Positions 21,786-32,487 of a stretch of DNA of 64,000 nt are shown piece by piece. The stretch covers positions 62,001-126,000 of the forward strand of contig MU603940.1 in the NCBI GenBank assembly GCA_025201845.1, read 5' to 3'. This DNA is from Martensiomyces pterosporus (lineage: Eukaryota; Kickxellomycota; Kickxellomycetes; Kickxellales; Kickxellaceae). The notes under the pieces were generated by a model. The model was not told the origin of the DNA. It saw only the letters and a list, made by a program, of their open reading frames with translations, and made no database searches. The position numbers and the translations under genes were made by a program. Position 1 is the first letter of the stretch. Every line of letters starts with the position of its first letter.

Positions 21786-24506
21786 TCACGCAATGCTAGC
21801 AGGGAACCCGCTGTACTCGAACATGTTCTCGTACTTCTGGCTGTGCGTGGAGAACGACAGTCTCATGCGCAAGCGAATGGCGCTCTTGGATGGATTCGAG
21901 ACCCGGACCACCTGCGTGACAGAGGACCCAGCGCTGATGTGCTGGCCAGAGGGCGGGAGGATTTGCAGCTTTTGTGACTTTGGCACAGCGACCAGGAAGC
22001 TGAGGTCGGAGACGGCTGCACTTCCCTCATTGTAGAAGGTTGCGAGGAGATCGACGACCGTAGGAAGCTTGGGCTTCTTTGATGGAGTGAGCGTGATGCG
22101 CAGACCGTCGCTGTTGTAGACCTCGTACTCCTTGTTCAGGTCAGCCGACGAGAAATCGTTGGCAGAGGCCGCCGGTGCTGCTTGTGGCTGCTGCGCAGCT
22201 GGTGCGGCAGAAGTGGCTGTCGCAGGCGAGATGGATGAGCCCCCAAGCAGATCGGCGAGCAAGTCCGCGCTTTTTGCCTGTGGCTGAGCCTGTGCTGGAG
22301 AGGACACGGATGCTGGAGCAGCATCCGCAGGGCCATCGTCCATAAGATTGAGGAGGTCGGAAACGACTGACTGCTTGCTAGCTTCGGCCTCCTTGGCAGC
22401 GCGCGCAGCGGCAGCGGCATTCGAGTCCGCATCAGACGAGCCGTCAGCGTCGAGAAGATCGGCGGCTGAAATAGCAGGCTTTTTAATGATGGTCAGCGCC
22501 TTCATGCGCATAGCAGTCGGGTTCAGCACATACTCCTCGTAAGGCACATCCACATACTCGGGCACGGGCATGCGGTCAACAACACCAGCGCGCACGCTAT
22601 CCAGCTCGCGGCTCAGGAGCTTCGCAAACTCCGTCGACCTAGCCTGCGTCTCAACGTCCATCGACCGCGTGTGCTTCTCGAGCGTGCCACGGATGCTCGC
22701 CACGGCCGCGGGATGCCCAGCGAAACGGCCAGAGAGTTTGGCGAGCGCTGTGAGTGCCACATGCCTGCAAGAGCTTGAGACAACGGGCGAGCGAACAATG
22801 GCAGACAAAAGGCGCACAACGTCAGTTGGCTCGGGGGTGCTCTGCGGAAGCTCGCCACTGGGGTCAATGACTGCGCCTGTCGAGGTGTTTCCTGGTGCAT
22901 CGGAGCCTGTTGCGCTGCTGCTCCTCTTTTCGATGGGCTTGCCCAGCGCACCAAGGATGTCCAAATCGTCGTCGCCGAGGCCGGGGCTGCTCTCAGCGGC
23001 TCCTGCCGTGGCGCCAGTCAAGTCAGAGCCCTGGGCAACAAGCAGATCTGCATACTCGCCAATGATCCAGGACCCGGCAATGACCATCTTCTCCTGAGAG
23101 ATATCAGACTCCAGCAGCGCAAAGCTGATGCGGGCTGCGCGCCTTTGGAGTGGCTCGTCGGCCTCGGCAGCGATTAGGCGGATGAACTTGAACATGTCGC
23201 GAGCATTGACGTACTTCCCACCCAGACACAGAACACGGAGCATGTTCTCGACGCGCCAATCGAGGGAATCGCCAAAGAGCGTGATTGCGGCCGACAGCCT
23301 GTATACCATCGACGGCTTGAATTCGGTATCGGCCTGTGGGAGCACCTTCAGAATCTCGGCAACCATGTACTTGACGTTCTGCGCGTTGATGAGTGCGAAG
23401 CTGAGGTCCAGTGCCCTGCGCCGGATGCTGATGTCGCTGTCCTGCAAGCACTGGATAACGGTGTTGCGGTGACGCTGCACAGACGGCGCCTCTGTGATAA
23501 CTGCTGCCGAGAGGGTGGCCAGCGCAACATAGCGCACGTTGTTGTCGCGGTTGGCAAGGAACTTGCCCAAAAGGTTGATGGCCAGCACACGCAGGGACTG
23601 GTCCGAGGGGATTGCCAGTGCGGTGACAGCGCACTCGTAGAGAATAGCAGTGCCGACGTTCTTGGCGCCGTCAGTCTGCGTGGCCACTTGCGTTAGAATA
23701 TCGTTCAGCTCGTCGGCAGCCTCCTGCGAGCCGCGCGCAACGACCCTTAGGAGACGCAGTATGGCAACCTGCAGGAACGGATCCACAATGCCCGCGACTT
23801 CGTGCTCGGGAGACGAGCTCGTGCCCAGAAGCGCGCGGAGCTGGCGCACGATTATCGGAACGAGCTTGCGTGCCTCGTCAAGTGCCTGCTGGCTGTGGCT
23901 GCACATCTCGGTGACCAGCGCGACTGCCGCCAGCTGAACGCCATGGTGCTTGTCGCCCAAAAGAGATCTGGCGCGCCGCAAAAACGGATCGGCGAGCTCG
24001 GGCTCGCGGCGAATAATACGCACAGCCGCCAGCGCTGCCTTCTTGCGGATATACGACCGCGACGAGTCTATCAGCCGCTCCACCTCGTCAACCAAATCGC
24101 TTGCTACCTCGGACGAAGCCACGTTCGACAGAGTGCACAGAGCCAGGCCGACCATGTAGTCGTCGGGGCTGTTCATATCGCTCTTCAGCGAGTTTGTCAG
24201 CAAAGTAAGGATGTCCTGCTTCTCGTCCAGAAGCAGCATAACGCCCAGGTAGCCCACTCGCTTGTCCGCAAACTTGGGACTGGCAGCGAGCTTTAGGCAC
24301 TCGAGCTGGCCAAATTGCACGGGGTAGCCCAGCAGATAGATATAAAGGAGCTTTTGGATGTTGACGTAGCGTGTGTCCTGCGAATTGTCCTCTTTGAACG
24401 ATGTGCGGATGGCGGCGGACTCTCTCTGAATAACACCACGCTCATCGGCGGCTGTCTTGCACACACGCACGGCACGGATGAGGTCCCGAAGACGGAAGAA
24501 CGACAT
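21786..24506 (-). CDS. APL4: AP-1 clathrin adaptor complex gamma subunit (gamma-adaptin)
   Basis: The start was set at 24506, where the typical adaptin N-terminus begins (LRDLIRAVRVCKTAADER). This gives 906 residues. The upstream in-frame extension (to 25088) is Cys/Ala/Arg-rich and not adaptin-like. The alpha-solenoid trunk spans about residues 1-570, followed by a Ser/Ala/Pro/Gln-rich hinge (about 600-780) and a gamma-ear domain (about 790-906). The hinge contains LLNLMDD and DLLADLLGG, which look like clathrin-box or accessory motifs. AP-1 sorts cargo between the trans-Golgi network and endosomes. The gene is intronless and divergent from the SP/TP-rich gene. Confidence 0.95.
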   Translation of the reverse strand: MSFFRLRDLIRAVRVCKTAADERGVIQRESAAIRTSFKEDNSQDTRYVNIQKLLYIYLLGYPVQFGQLECLKLAASPKFADKRVGYLGVMLLLDEKQDILTLLTNSLKSDMNSPDDYMVGLALCTLSNVASSEVASDLVDEVERLIDSSRSYIRKKAALAAVRIIRREPELADPFLRRARSLLGDKHHGVQLAAVALVTEMCSHSQQALDEARKLVPIIVRQLRALLGTSSSPEHEVAGIVDPFLQVAILRLLRVVARGSQEAADELNDILTQVATQTDGAKNVGTAILYECAVTALAIPSDQSLRVLAINLLGKFLANRDNNVRYVALATLSAAVITEAPSVQRHRNTVIQCLQDSDISIRRRALDLSFALINAQNVKYMVAEILKVLPQADTEFKPSMVYRLSAAITLFGDSLDWRVENMLRVLCLGGKYVNARDMFKFIRLIAAEADEPLQRRAARISFALLESDISQEKMVIAGSWIIGEYADLLVAQGSDLTGATAGAAESSPGLGDDDLDILGALGKPIEKRSSSATGSDAPGNTSTGAVIDPSGELPQSTPEPTDVVRLLSAIVRSPVVSSSCRHVALTALAKLSGRFAGHPAAVASIRGTLEKHTRSMDVETQARSTEFAKLLSRELDSVRAGVVDRMPVPEYVDVPYEEYVLNPTAMRMKALTIIKKPAISAADLLDADGSSDADSNAAAAARAAKEAEASKQSVVSDLLNLMDDGPADAAPASVSSPAQAQPQAKSADLLADLLGGSSISPATATSAAPAAQQPQAAPAASANDFSSADLNKEYEVYNSDGLRITLTPSKKPKLPTVVDLLATFYNEGSAAVSDLSFLVAVPKSQKLQILPPSGQHISAGSSVTQVVRVSNPSKSAIRLRMRLSFSTHSQKYENMFEYSGFPASIA

Positions 24507-25414
24507 TCCAAATGAGCTGAATCCAAATGGTGCTTGATTGAATGGAGATACAAAACGGGATGCACGGGGAGCTGTGAGCGCAGAGAAAGCGGATTGCTCA
24601 GACAAGGGCAAATGTGCAAGAGCGTGGAGGAGGGCTTGACGTGTATGTCGCCGCTGCACTCCGCCCGCTGCACTCCGCCCGCTGCACTCCGCCCGCTGCT
24701 TTTCTGCTGCCCCGCACAGAACACGCAGGCAGCCAAACTGCCAGCCAGCCAGCCAGCAGAGCGCCTGATCGCGGTTTGATCCACAGATCGATCTGCTGCT
24801 TGCCGCCCACCGATCCGCGGCTGGAGCAAAGGCGCACGGGCATGGGCCAGCACCAGAACCGGCACCGCATAGTGTGCGCGGTGCAGCACCAGCACCACCG
24901 CACTCAGCAGCTCTGCCACGCGATGGCAATGAGGGGCAGGAGAGGAGAGCGCACTGAGGGAGCCGAGGCAAAGTGCTGGGAGTCGCCATAGAGCCACGAC
25001 GCCATTTGGTATACCGCCTCTTGCTTGTTTTGGCCGGCGCGCATAATTCGCGTCCGAAATCCAGACAATGGGCATGCTGAGGACCCAAAGCTCAAGAAAT
25101 AAGACACGCTCTACGCTTTTGTTTACTCTCCTCCTTCGCACGCTTTATTCTGCCTGTCCTCCCCTTGGGTCTTTTGTTCCTCTTTCTGGGTGCCTTCTTT
25201 TCCTCCCTGCTCTCCCCGCACCTTCTTTGTATAGAACGCCGCTAGCTGATAGAGGCACCCACCTCCTCATTTCTGCTCGTACAAGCACACCTCTTGTACT
25301 CTGACTGTAATTTGCTCAGCATTGTGCTCAGCATACTGTAAAGGCGTTGTCTGGCCTTCTGTACTCTACATTCCACTGAGTAGCACCGCTATACTATTGG
25401 GCACCTTTTAAATA
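24507..25414. other. Divergent promoter region between gamma-adaptin and the SP/TP-rich gene
   Basis: About 0.9 kb. It contains a 14-bp GC-rich tandem repeat (24651-24700) and a C/T-rich leader running up to the ATG at 25415. The long minus-strand frame through the region has no protein-like features. Confidence 0.6.
24651..24700. repeat. 14-bp tandem repeat, about 3.5 copies
   Basis: The unit CCGCCCGCTGCACT recurs with period 14, the first and last copies being partial. It lies about 150-190 bp upstream of the gamma-adaptin start codon, so it may sit in the promoter or 5' leader. Confidence 0.85.
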
Positions 25415-26521
25415 ATGTCGCCCCTCCAGCAGCCGCAACCGCAAGAACAAGAGAAATCGCCGCAAGAAGCAGGGTCAAATGAACAAGAGCAGACCCCATT
25501 GTCCATGCAGCAGCAGCAGCAGCAGCAGCAGCTTTTGCAGCGCACACCTTTGCGCTCGCGAGTAGCGGCTCCCCAGAGCGCGCCGCCGAAATCCCAAACC
25601 CACATGCTGCTGACCAGTCCCGAGGCCGCGCGGCGCAGCAAAGAATCGCTGGAAGCCATCAGGGTTGCACGCACTCTCAAGGAGGGCTTCTCCAGGCTGA
25701 AAGCACGCGCCGACCCACAGGGCTCTCAATCCCACATCCTGTCGCCGATTTCCCGGCGAGCCATGCGCACACACTCGGCAAACAACACCTCTTTGGCGTC
25801 GTCCGCACAGCCTCTCACTCGCCACAGCTCGTCGTTGCTGCGCTATGGATCGGCTGGCAGCAATACGTCTATAGACTCTGCACGCTCCCCCAGTAGACGC
25901 GGAGGCGCGGAGGGCTTACTGCTGCCGCCGACTACATTCCAGTCGCCTGGGGCACGGCCTATGACCCTGCATCAGACATACTCGTGTCCGCAGCGGCGGT
26001 ATGGCACCGAGGGCGAGATACCCCCGCCGCGGTTGCCGGCGCCCAGATTTTCGCTGGAGGAGCTGAGGAGCGACGATGCAGAAGATGAGGAGCTTTCCGG
26101 GCCACGCATAGTAACGGCCAGGGGCAAAGAGGGTGGTGGCAAGAAGCCAGCGCACACAGAGGTCGCTGAAGCTGCCGAAGCAATGATTCTCTTTATGAAA
26201 TCCGAACCCTCCAGCCAGCATGAATCCTCGCCGCCGCCACCGCCCCTGCACAGCAGTGCCCCCGAGTCCCCCACATCGCTCGGCCGCGTATTAGACAAAG
26301 CTAAGGGGAAATCGGTTGCAGACTTTGGCACACCAAGTGGCAGGCACAGCGCCGCTGACGACACTGAAAGCGATGCTGCGACGGAGCCAGCAACGAGCGC
26401 AGCCAGCGGCTCTCCGGGCAGCGACAGTGATACTGCGAGCGCAGCAAATGGGAAACGGGCGCGCGCTGGCTCGGAGACGCTGAGCGAGACATCACCGCAG
26501 AAGCGGCCATGTGTTTCTTAG
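25415..26521 (+). CDS. SP/TP-rich protein of unknown function
   Basis: The 368-residue protein is not recognised. It begins with a Gln/Glu/Pro-rich stretch and a poly-Gln run (about residues 32-39). A basic, possibly helical segment (about 68-95, SPEAARRSKESLEAIRVART) follows, then Ser/Pro-rich sequence. Ser-Pro or Thr-Pro pairs recur (TSPE, LSPIS, ARSPSRR, QSPG, ESPTS, TSPQKRP), the pattern of proline-directed kinase substrates. The C-terminus SPQKRPCVS resembles a CDK site with a basic patch. A cell-cycle or transcription role is only a guess. The gene is single-exon, and the next gene on the same strand (ING-type) starts 231 bp after its stop codon. Confidence 0.7.
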   Translation: MSPLQQPQPQEQEKSPQEAGSNEQEQTPLSMQQQQQQQQLLQRTPLRSRVAAPQSAPPKSQTHMLLTSPEAARRSKESLEAIRVARTLKEGFSRLKARADPQGSQSHILSPISRRAMRTHSANNTSLASSAQPLTRHSSSLLRYGSAGSNTSIDSARSPSRRGGAEGLLLPPTTFQSPGARPMTLHQTYSCPQRRYGTEGEIPPPRLPAPRFSLEELRSDDAEDEELSGPRIVTARGKEGGGKKPAHTEVAEAAEAMILFMKSEPSSQHESSPPPPPLHSSAPESPTSLGRVLDKAKGKSVADFGTPSGRHSAADDTESDAATEPATSAASGSPGSDSDTASAANGKRARAGSETLSETSPQKRPCVS

Positions 26522-26752
26522 ACAGTAGATGAATAACTTTCACACCCTTGTAAGCACGAATGTCTAGCCCCTGATCGCGTGTGCTGATTGCTGCGTGACC
26601 TCCCCATAAATCGGGGCGGCGTAAGCAAAGGTGTAAACTCCTGTTTGGGTATTTTGTGCACTGGGGCGCCGACAATCTGCAGCTGCAACATTTGTTTTTC
26701 TCACGTTTAGCGTCACCCACACCCACCCGCAAGCTGGTTTCACGGCGCAGCA

Positions 26753-27622
26753 ATGGAGGATATAGGCCTTGCGCTTGCTGATTTTGTCAGCAATTTGGAG
26801 AACGTGCCCTCGGAGATCCGACACCTTTTCTCTGAGATCACTGACTTGGACGAGAAATACGAGGAAGCCATGAGCCGCGCATACCAGGAAGAGCGCAACC
26901 TGCAAAAATGGCTCAAGGACAGAAGCAACCGCGAAAAACAAGCGGAGCGCGAAGAGCAGCTGATCAAAAGCATCGACGACGAGCACATAAAGGCCAAGGC
27001 ATACTGCCAGGAGAAAATCCGGCTGACCAAGAAAGCAATGACGATTGTGCAGAGGCACCTGGCCAAGCTGGATGCCGAGATCCGGCACTACGACAAGACG
27101 CCCTTCGACCAGAAGCGCTCGACGACCAACTACAACACCCCGACGCACTCGTCATTGGGCACGGTGGGGATACAGAACGGCGAGCTGGGGTCGTTCCGCT
27201 TGCCCACTCCCAAGCGGTTCTCCGACTCGATTCCGTCCTTGGCTCTGGAAAATGCGGCTACGGAGGCGGAGGGATTTTATACGCCGTCAAGGGCACCTAA
27301 GCGTCGTCACCATGCAGGCGCTAATGGCGCGGCAAGATCAATACAGAGACACAAGAAGCAGCTGAAGCTCACCAGCTCGGTGCTGTCGCTGGATGGCATC
27401 GAGATCGACTCGGGAAGCGGAGGTGCTGGTGGGATTGAGGAGTCGGATGACCAGCTGTACTGCTTCTGCCAGCAGGTGTCGTACGGCGATATGGTTGCCT
27501 GCGATGGCGTCGACTGTAGATACGAGTGGTTCCACTGGGAGTGTGTTGGCCTGACGTCGCCGCCCAAGGGGTCGTGGTACTGCAGCGAATGCTTGGCCAA
27601 GCTGCTGGATGAGGAGGAATGA
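26753..27622 (+). CDS. ING-family PHD-finger protein (histone acetyltransferase/deacetylase subunit)
   Basis: The 289-residue protein has the ING N-terminal helical domain (about residues 1-105, starting with LADFVSNLENVPSEIRHLF). A basic low-complexity linker follows, then a C-terminal PHD finger (about 234-284) with the zinc ligands of YCFC, CDGVDC, WFHWEC and WYCSEC. The Tyr before the first Cys, the GDMVACD stretch and the Trp of WFHWEC match the H3K4me3-reading pocket of ING proteins. Members guide NuA4-type acetyltransferase or Rpd3-type deacetylase complexes to active promoters. Whether it corresponds to Yng1, Yng2 or Pho23 cannot be told by eye. The gene is intronless and convergent with the ankyrin-DIL gene (243 bp between stop codons). 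Confidence 0.93.
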   Translation: MEDIGLALADFVSNLENVPSEIRHLFSEITDLDEKYEEAMSRAYQEERNLQKWLKDRSNREKQAEREEQLIKSIDDEHIKAKAYCQEKIRLTKKAMTIVQRHLAKLDAEIRHYDKTPFDQKRSTTNYNTPTHSSLGTVGIQNGELGSFRLPTPKRFSDSIPSLALENAATEAEGFYTPSRAPKRRHHAGANGAARSIQRHKKQLKLTSSVLSLDGIEIDSGSGGAGGIEESDDQLYCFCQQVSYGDMVACDGVDCRYEWFHWECVGLTSPPKGSWYCSECLAKLLDEEE

Positions 27623-27865
27623 GGACCAGCTTTTACCCGGCATCCATTGCACGCCTGCTGCCGCCACTGCCGCCACCACTTGGCCCATGTACATTACCCA
27701 GTCTCGCCTCCATTTCCCTGTTTGTCGGGATACCATTTTAAGCATGTGCAATACCATTAACAGCTCCAAGCAATGGCAGTCGCTGCAGCATCGTTGAGCG
27801 TGTAGCTGTGCAAGAGTTTGATGTTGAGAGCAAAGCAAAAACAAAAAAAGAGGGAAAAGCGGCAT

Positions 27866-30800
27866 TTACGCAATCTGGTCAAGGACATTGAGGAACTCGG
27901 CAGGGACAACGGGGATGAGCTCAGCCCGCAGCCTTGCTCCGTCCGCCGCCTTTGACGAAGCGGCACCGTCGGACGTCGGCTGGTGGTAAGCGACCGTCTC
28001 GTTGCTCCAGTCGCGGTTATGCGAAAGCTGCTGCTGGTCGCTGCTCCTTGAAAGCCCATCTGTTGCCACATGCGACTTCCACCAAGACAGCCATTCGCGG
28101 CTGGTGGGCACAGCAAACGGCAGTAGCTCCGCCGAGTCCAGCAGCTCGTTCATGTCCTCTGCACGGCAGCCCTTGCCCTTAGGCCCACGCAAGCTCGAAG
28201 TCAGGAGCTCTGCAGCCTCGTCGCGGGCGGCCGATTCCATGTCGTCTGCAATTGACGGGGCAGTGGACGACCTGGCCACATCGTCGCCGTGGCTGGCGAG
28301 TGCAGGCGGGTATTGCAGGTGGTCGCGGTGGAGGGCGGCTATCTCGCCGCTGAGCCGGCTATCAAGCACAATGCTGCCGGCGTCGTCGCTGCTGGCATCA
28401 GTTGAGTCGATCGCCGTGTGAGCACGCTGACGCCCGCCAATTGGCATGTTGCCACCAGCCGAGGCATTTGTGGGGCCTGCAAACAGCGTACGCGCCGACG
28501 GCTTCGCGCCGCCAGCACCGCCCGGTGGGCGTGCAATGGGCAGGAGCATGCTGCGGCGATTAGACTTTGTGCCTGAGCGCTGGCGAGCTCCGGCTGCTGC
28601 CCCTCCAGGGCCAGCATGGTGGTGGTGGATCGGCAGCAGCGTCGACGACGAGCTAGAGATAGGCAGCTGGCTGCTTTCGCTCGAGAGCCTAGGCGCGGGC
28701 CTATGCTGCATCGAGTCGCGCGACAGACTCGGCGCGCGCTCGGCAAAAGCCCCTGTGGCGTCAGACGCGAGTCCAGCATTAGGCGTAGGCTCGGCGCTAA
28801 AACGCACCAGCCCGCCGATGCCGCGAGGTCCAGAGGATGTGAGGTCAAAGGAGAGCAAGCCGGGGCGCCCGTCCATCGTCCTGCGCTCGGACACCACAGA
28901 TGCCATGCTGCGGCGCGACGCCTTGTCCATGCTGACTTTCTCACGGCTGGCGCGCTGCCTGTCCCTAACGTCGCTTGCCGCCGACTGGAGGTATTCGGCC
29001 ACATCCGATGCAACTCTGCTCTCATGCACCTCGTAGCGATAGTTGGACACGACTGTCTCTTGCTGCAGAAGATTGAGGGTCAGCATGGAGGACGTGGTCT
29101 CAAGGTACTCGGACAGGTCCGGCAAGTGGGTCAGGCACTGGAGCAGCTGAACGAGCTCAATCAGCGGCTTGAAGTATGTCTCATACAGCAGCATCTCCGG
29201 GTTCGAGACGCCAGTTTCTGGAGCGGTAGACGCGTTTGCACTCTTCTCATTGCCTCCATTTCCGCTGTCGAACGATGCTGTGGAAGCAACTGAGCTGCGC
29301 GCGGCAGCTGGGCCAGCAGACTGAGGCACAGGCAAGCGAGCAGTGTTCTTGCGGACCCAGTCGTTGATCTGGGTGGCGTTCATGCGGATCTGCATGGCGC
29401 GCGAGCGCGAGCAAAAGTCCCGCGTAGTCAGCACGCGGTTGAACATCTCGCTGCCCAGGTAGCAGAACATCTGCCGCATGATGCCCCAAACGATATACGG
29501 ATGCGTCTCGCACATGTCAAACAAGTCCAGCATGCGCTCGAGCATATAAGTGACTGTCCGTGGCGAGGGGTGGCCAAACAGCTCAGCGGTAGCCAGCGAT
29601 GGCCGCTGGGTATCCTGGCTGGCCCTGCCGGAAACAAATGTATCGCCCGAAGACGGCCGCACATCAGAGGCAGCCGCCGAGCCTGTAGCTGTGGTGGAAG
29701 AAGACACATATTTTGCGCGCTCGACACAGGCGATCCATGCAGGGACATCGCCTGAGGCCGTAGCTGGTGGCGCTCCATTGGCGCCCGAATGCGTTGTTTC
29801 GATGCTGGGTCTCACGGCCGACAGAATGCTCCCCTTGCGCCTGCCACGACCGCCTTTTTGCAGCACTGTTTGCGAGCGACGCAGGGGCCGCCCATCAGAG
29901 CTCTTCCGCGTTGCCTCCGTTTGGCTGCCAAAGAAAAACATGCTCAGCCGCTGAGACTTGTCTGCCTCGAACTTGACGTCGGCAAACAGATCAGGCATGG
30001 AGTCGTAAGCAAGTAGCGAGGCGTCAATGAGGGGCTCGATTTCGGCTTGGATAGCCTTGGTGAACAACGAGTAGGCGTCCTGCATGCACTCCGACAGCCT
30101 TCCTTGTGCCTCGCTGGTGGCCTGTACCAGCGCCGCATCGCGCTTAAAGAAGTAGATAAGCGCTTGGATGTTTGACATCCAGAAGGCCAGACTGATGGGG
30201 TCAGCTTTGTGCGACTGCACCTCGTGGATAATAGCCGCGATGGTGTCCGCGAGGAACGACTCGAGAAAGTCAGGCGTTCCCAGGTGGTGAGCAAAGCGTG
30301 CGGCGAGGAATATCATGCTCGCTGCGATGAACTTGTGCTCGGGCTGCACGTTCGCCTGGATCCAGCGCTCGGGCCTCACATCCTTCACCACGGCATGCAA
30401 GAACTGGGGGACGGTGGCCGCCGAGATCACGTACATCTGGTCCAGCTGCAAAGTGTCCCAATCAAATGGCTGGCTCTCGCTCTTGTCGCCCCCATTCGAC
30501 GCCACACCATCCTTGGCAAACGAGTCCGAGTACTCGGCCTTGTTCATCGTCAGTGTGCGCAGACGGTCGGCAAGCTCGCTGTCGCCAGCAACTGTCGAGT
30601 CAGCAGACAATATCGGGTTGCCGCTGGGCTCGCGGTCACCGCTGATAGCAAGCCCAAGACCCTCGGCAGCTACTTGGCTGCTGCTGGCAGAGCGCGTCGG
30701 TGAGATGTGGCCACGCTCAGAGCCCGAGACAACAGAGCTGTCGCGTGTGCGGCTGCCGGTCTTGGCACTACTGGCTTGGAGCATACTGAGCACGCTTTGT

Positions 30801-32487
30801 CCTGCAGAGGCAGGATCCCTTGCCTGCCCTTTTCTGGTCGGAGTGCCCACAAATGCATGGCCAGCTGGCCGTGGGCTGTCCTTGAGTGCTTCAGACGCAT
30901 CGCCTCCGTTGGCTTGCTCATGCGCACTCGCTTCGCTCAACGAGCCAGCGCGGGGTGGCGATACGCTGGCCAGCGCTGGCTCCTCGTTTCCTTGGGAAAG
31001 CACCCCATCAGATGCTGGCGGAGACTCTGATCCACGTCTGAAGCTCTCGGTGTCGGACCCAGACAGGTTGGATGAGGCAATGTTCATTGCCGTATGCCCG
31101 CGCGCCGTCTTTGCAGCCGACGAGGCGCCGTGGTCCAGAAGCACCCGAACGAGATCCTCGTTATGATTTGTCGTCGCCCACATTAACGCAGTCCAGCCAG
31201 CTATTGATTGGCAATACGACGAGGAATATGCGGATTAGCGAGAAGCGCTGAAATGCAAGAAGTGTGGTGGGGAAGAGCAGGTTCTAGGCCGCAAAGATGG
31301 AGCGAGGCGAGGCAAGACTCAGCTTCTAGCTTTTGTTTTGTTTTGTGGTTTTTTTGGGCAGCAATAATTGAGGGATACGTGTGCGAGAGCGGCGGCGGGA
31401 CATGCAGAGAGCATGCAGTCGGGACGAGAAAGAGAAAGGGGGCGAGTGCACGAATGGAACAGGAGCTGGGGAGAGGCATCAATCCAATGTACACCCTGTT
31501 TTGGATCCGGAACGCCACCGCCTAATTTGAGCTTTGGGAAATGAATTCGCGGTCCAAAGTAGCTAGACTGCGCGGCGCGGCCCTCGAGCCAACAGCACCA
31601 GCATCTCTGGGGTGTGAAGAAATGGTAGCAGCGGGGTGCACCTTTCTGCCGCAGATCAGGATGGAAAAGGAGCGGGAATGCGCTGCTCTCTGCTAGATCT
31701 GGTGGAAAGCGACAAAAGGGAGGCCACAGGGCACCAGCTCCATCTCACGCACCAGCCTCTTTGTGCACGCTGAGCAGCATCGCAGCAAGTGGCTCCCCGC
31801 CTTTTCAAGCAGCGAGCCGGCGAGTAGCAGCAGCAGCACAGGCTGTATGCTTGGAGAGAATGGCAGTAGAGCCCAAAGGCTTTTTCGAGACGAAATAGGA
31901 GTGGCACGCCGTCCCATCTCTCGGAGCAAATGAAGAAAAGCTGGCGACAATGGGGGACGAGGGGCATGCCTGTCCATACGTGGGGGAGTGGTGTCAGAAG
32001 CAGTAGCAGCCCGCCAACACAGAAAGAAAGCACCGCACGTACACATACACATGCACATGCACAGCAGCAGCCAGGCGAAAAATAAGAGCAGACATGCCAC
32101 GAGCCGGAGGGAGCCAGTCACAAGCACAGGCACCGATGCGAGTGCGCCTGGGCCTTGCCACAACTTACACTTGTCTTGGCCGTTAACGTCTGCGCCGTAC
32201 TTGAGCAAGAGCTCGATGACCTCCGTATGCCCAAAGCACGCGGCGCAGATGAGCGGGGTGCTGCCTTCGTCGTCTCGGCAATTAACATTAATCCACTTGC
32301 TGCCTTGGCATTTATCCCAGAGCCGCTCAAGCGCCTGTGTGTCTCCGTTGCTGGCGGTGCGAGAGAAGCGTAGGGAGAGCAGCTCGCGCTTTTTGTCGTC
32401 TGAGAGCTCGGCCGACTGGATTATGTCTGCTTCGTCGCGGAAGTCGTCCGACAGAACGCTGTCGTCGTAGGCAGCGTGCTCGTCCAT
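27866..32487 (-). CDS. Ankyrin-repeat and DIL (dilute) domain protein, two exons
   Basis: Exon 1 is 32487-32169 and exon 2 is 31200-27866, separated by a 968-bp intron (GTAAGTTG donor at 32168, acceptor CAATAG ending at 31201). The join restores a clean ankyrin repeat: GADVNGQDK from exon 1 is followed by [10 protein letters not shown] from exon 2. The spliced protein is 1217 residues. Ankyrin repeats lie at about 30-150, a Ser-rich linker follows, and a DIL domain, interrupted by a long insert, spans roughly 370-850. It begins near [18 protein letters not shown] and includes [21 protein letters not shown]. The C-terminus is low complexity. DIL domains form the cargo-binding globular tail of myosin V, but fungal ankyrin-DIL proteins lack a motor. 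A role in vesicle or cytoskeletal positioning is inferred from the domain only. Confidence 0.88.
31201..32168 (-). other. 968-bp intron of the ankyrin-DIL gene
   Basis: The sense (minus) strand is pyrimidine-rich. It begins GTAAGTTG and ends CAATAG, with a branch-like GCTAATC about 35-40 bases before the acceptor. It is long for a fungus. The exon 1 frame stays open about 475 nt into it (stop at 31693) but loses ankyrin character at once. Confidence 0.85.

Noticed and set aside
24507..25088. 194-codon in-frame extension upstream of gamma-adaptin
   Set aside because: Its Cys/Ala/Arg-rich sequence is unlike adaptins, while the true adaptin N-terminus begins cleanly at 24506.
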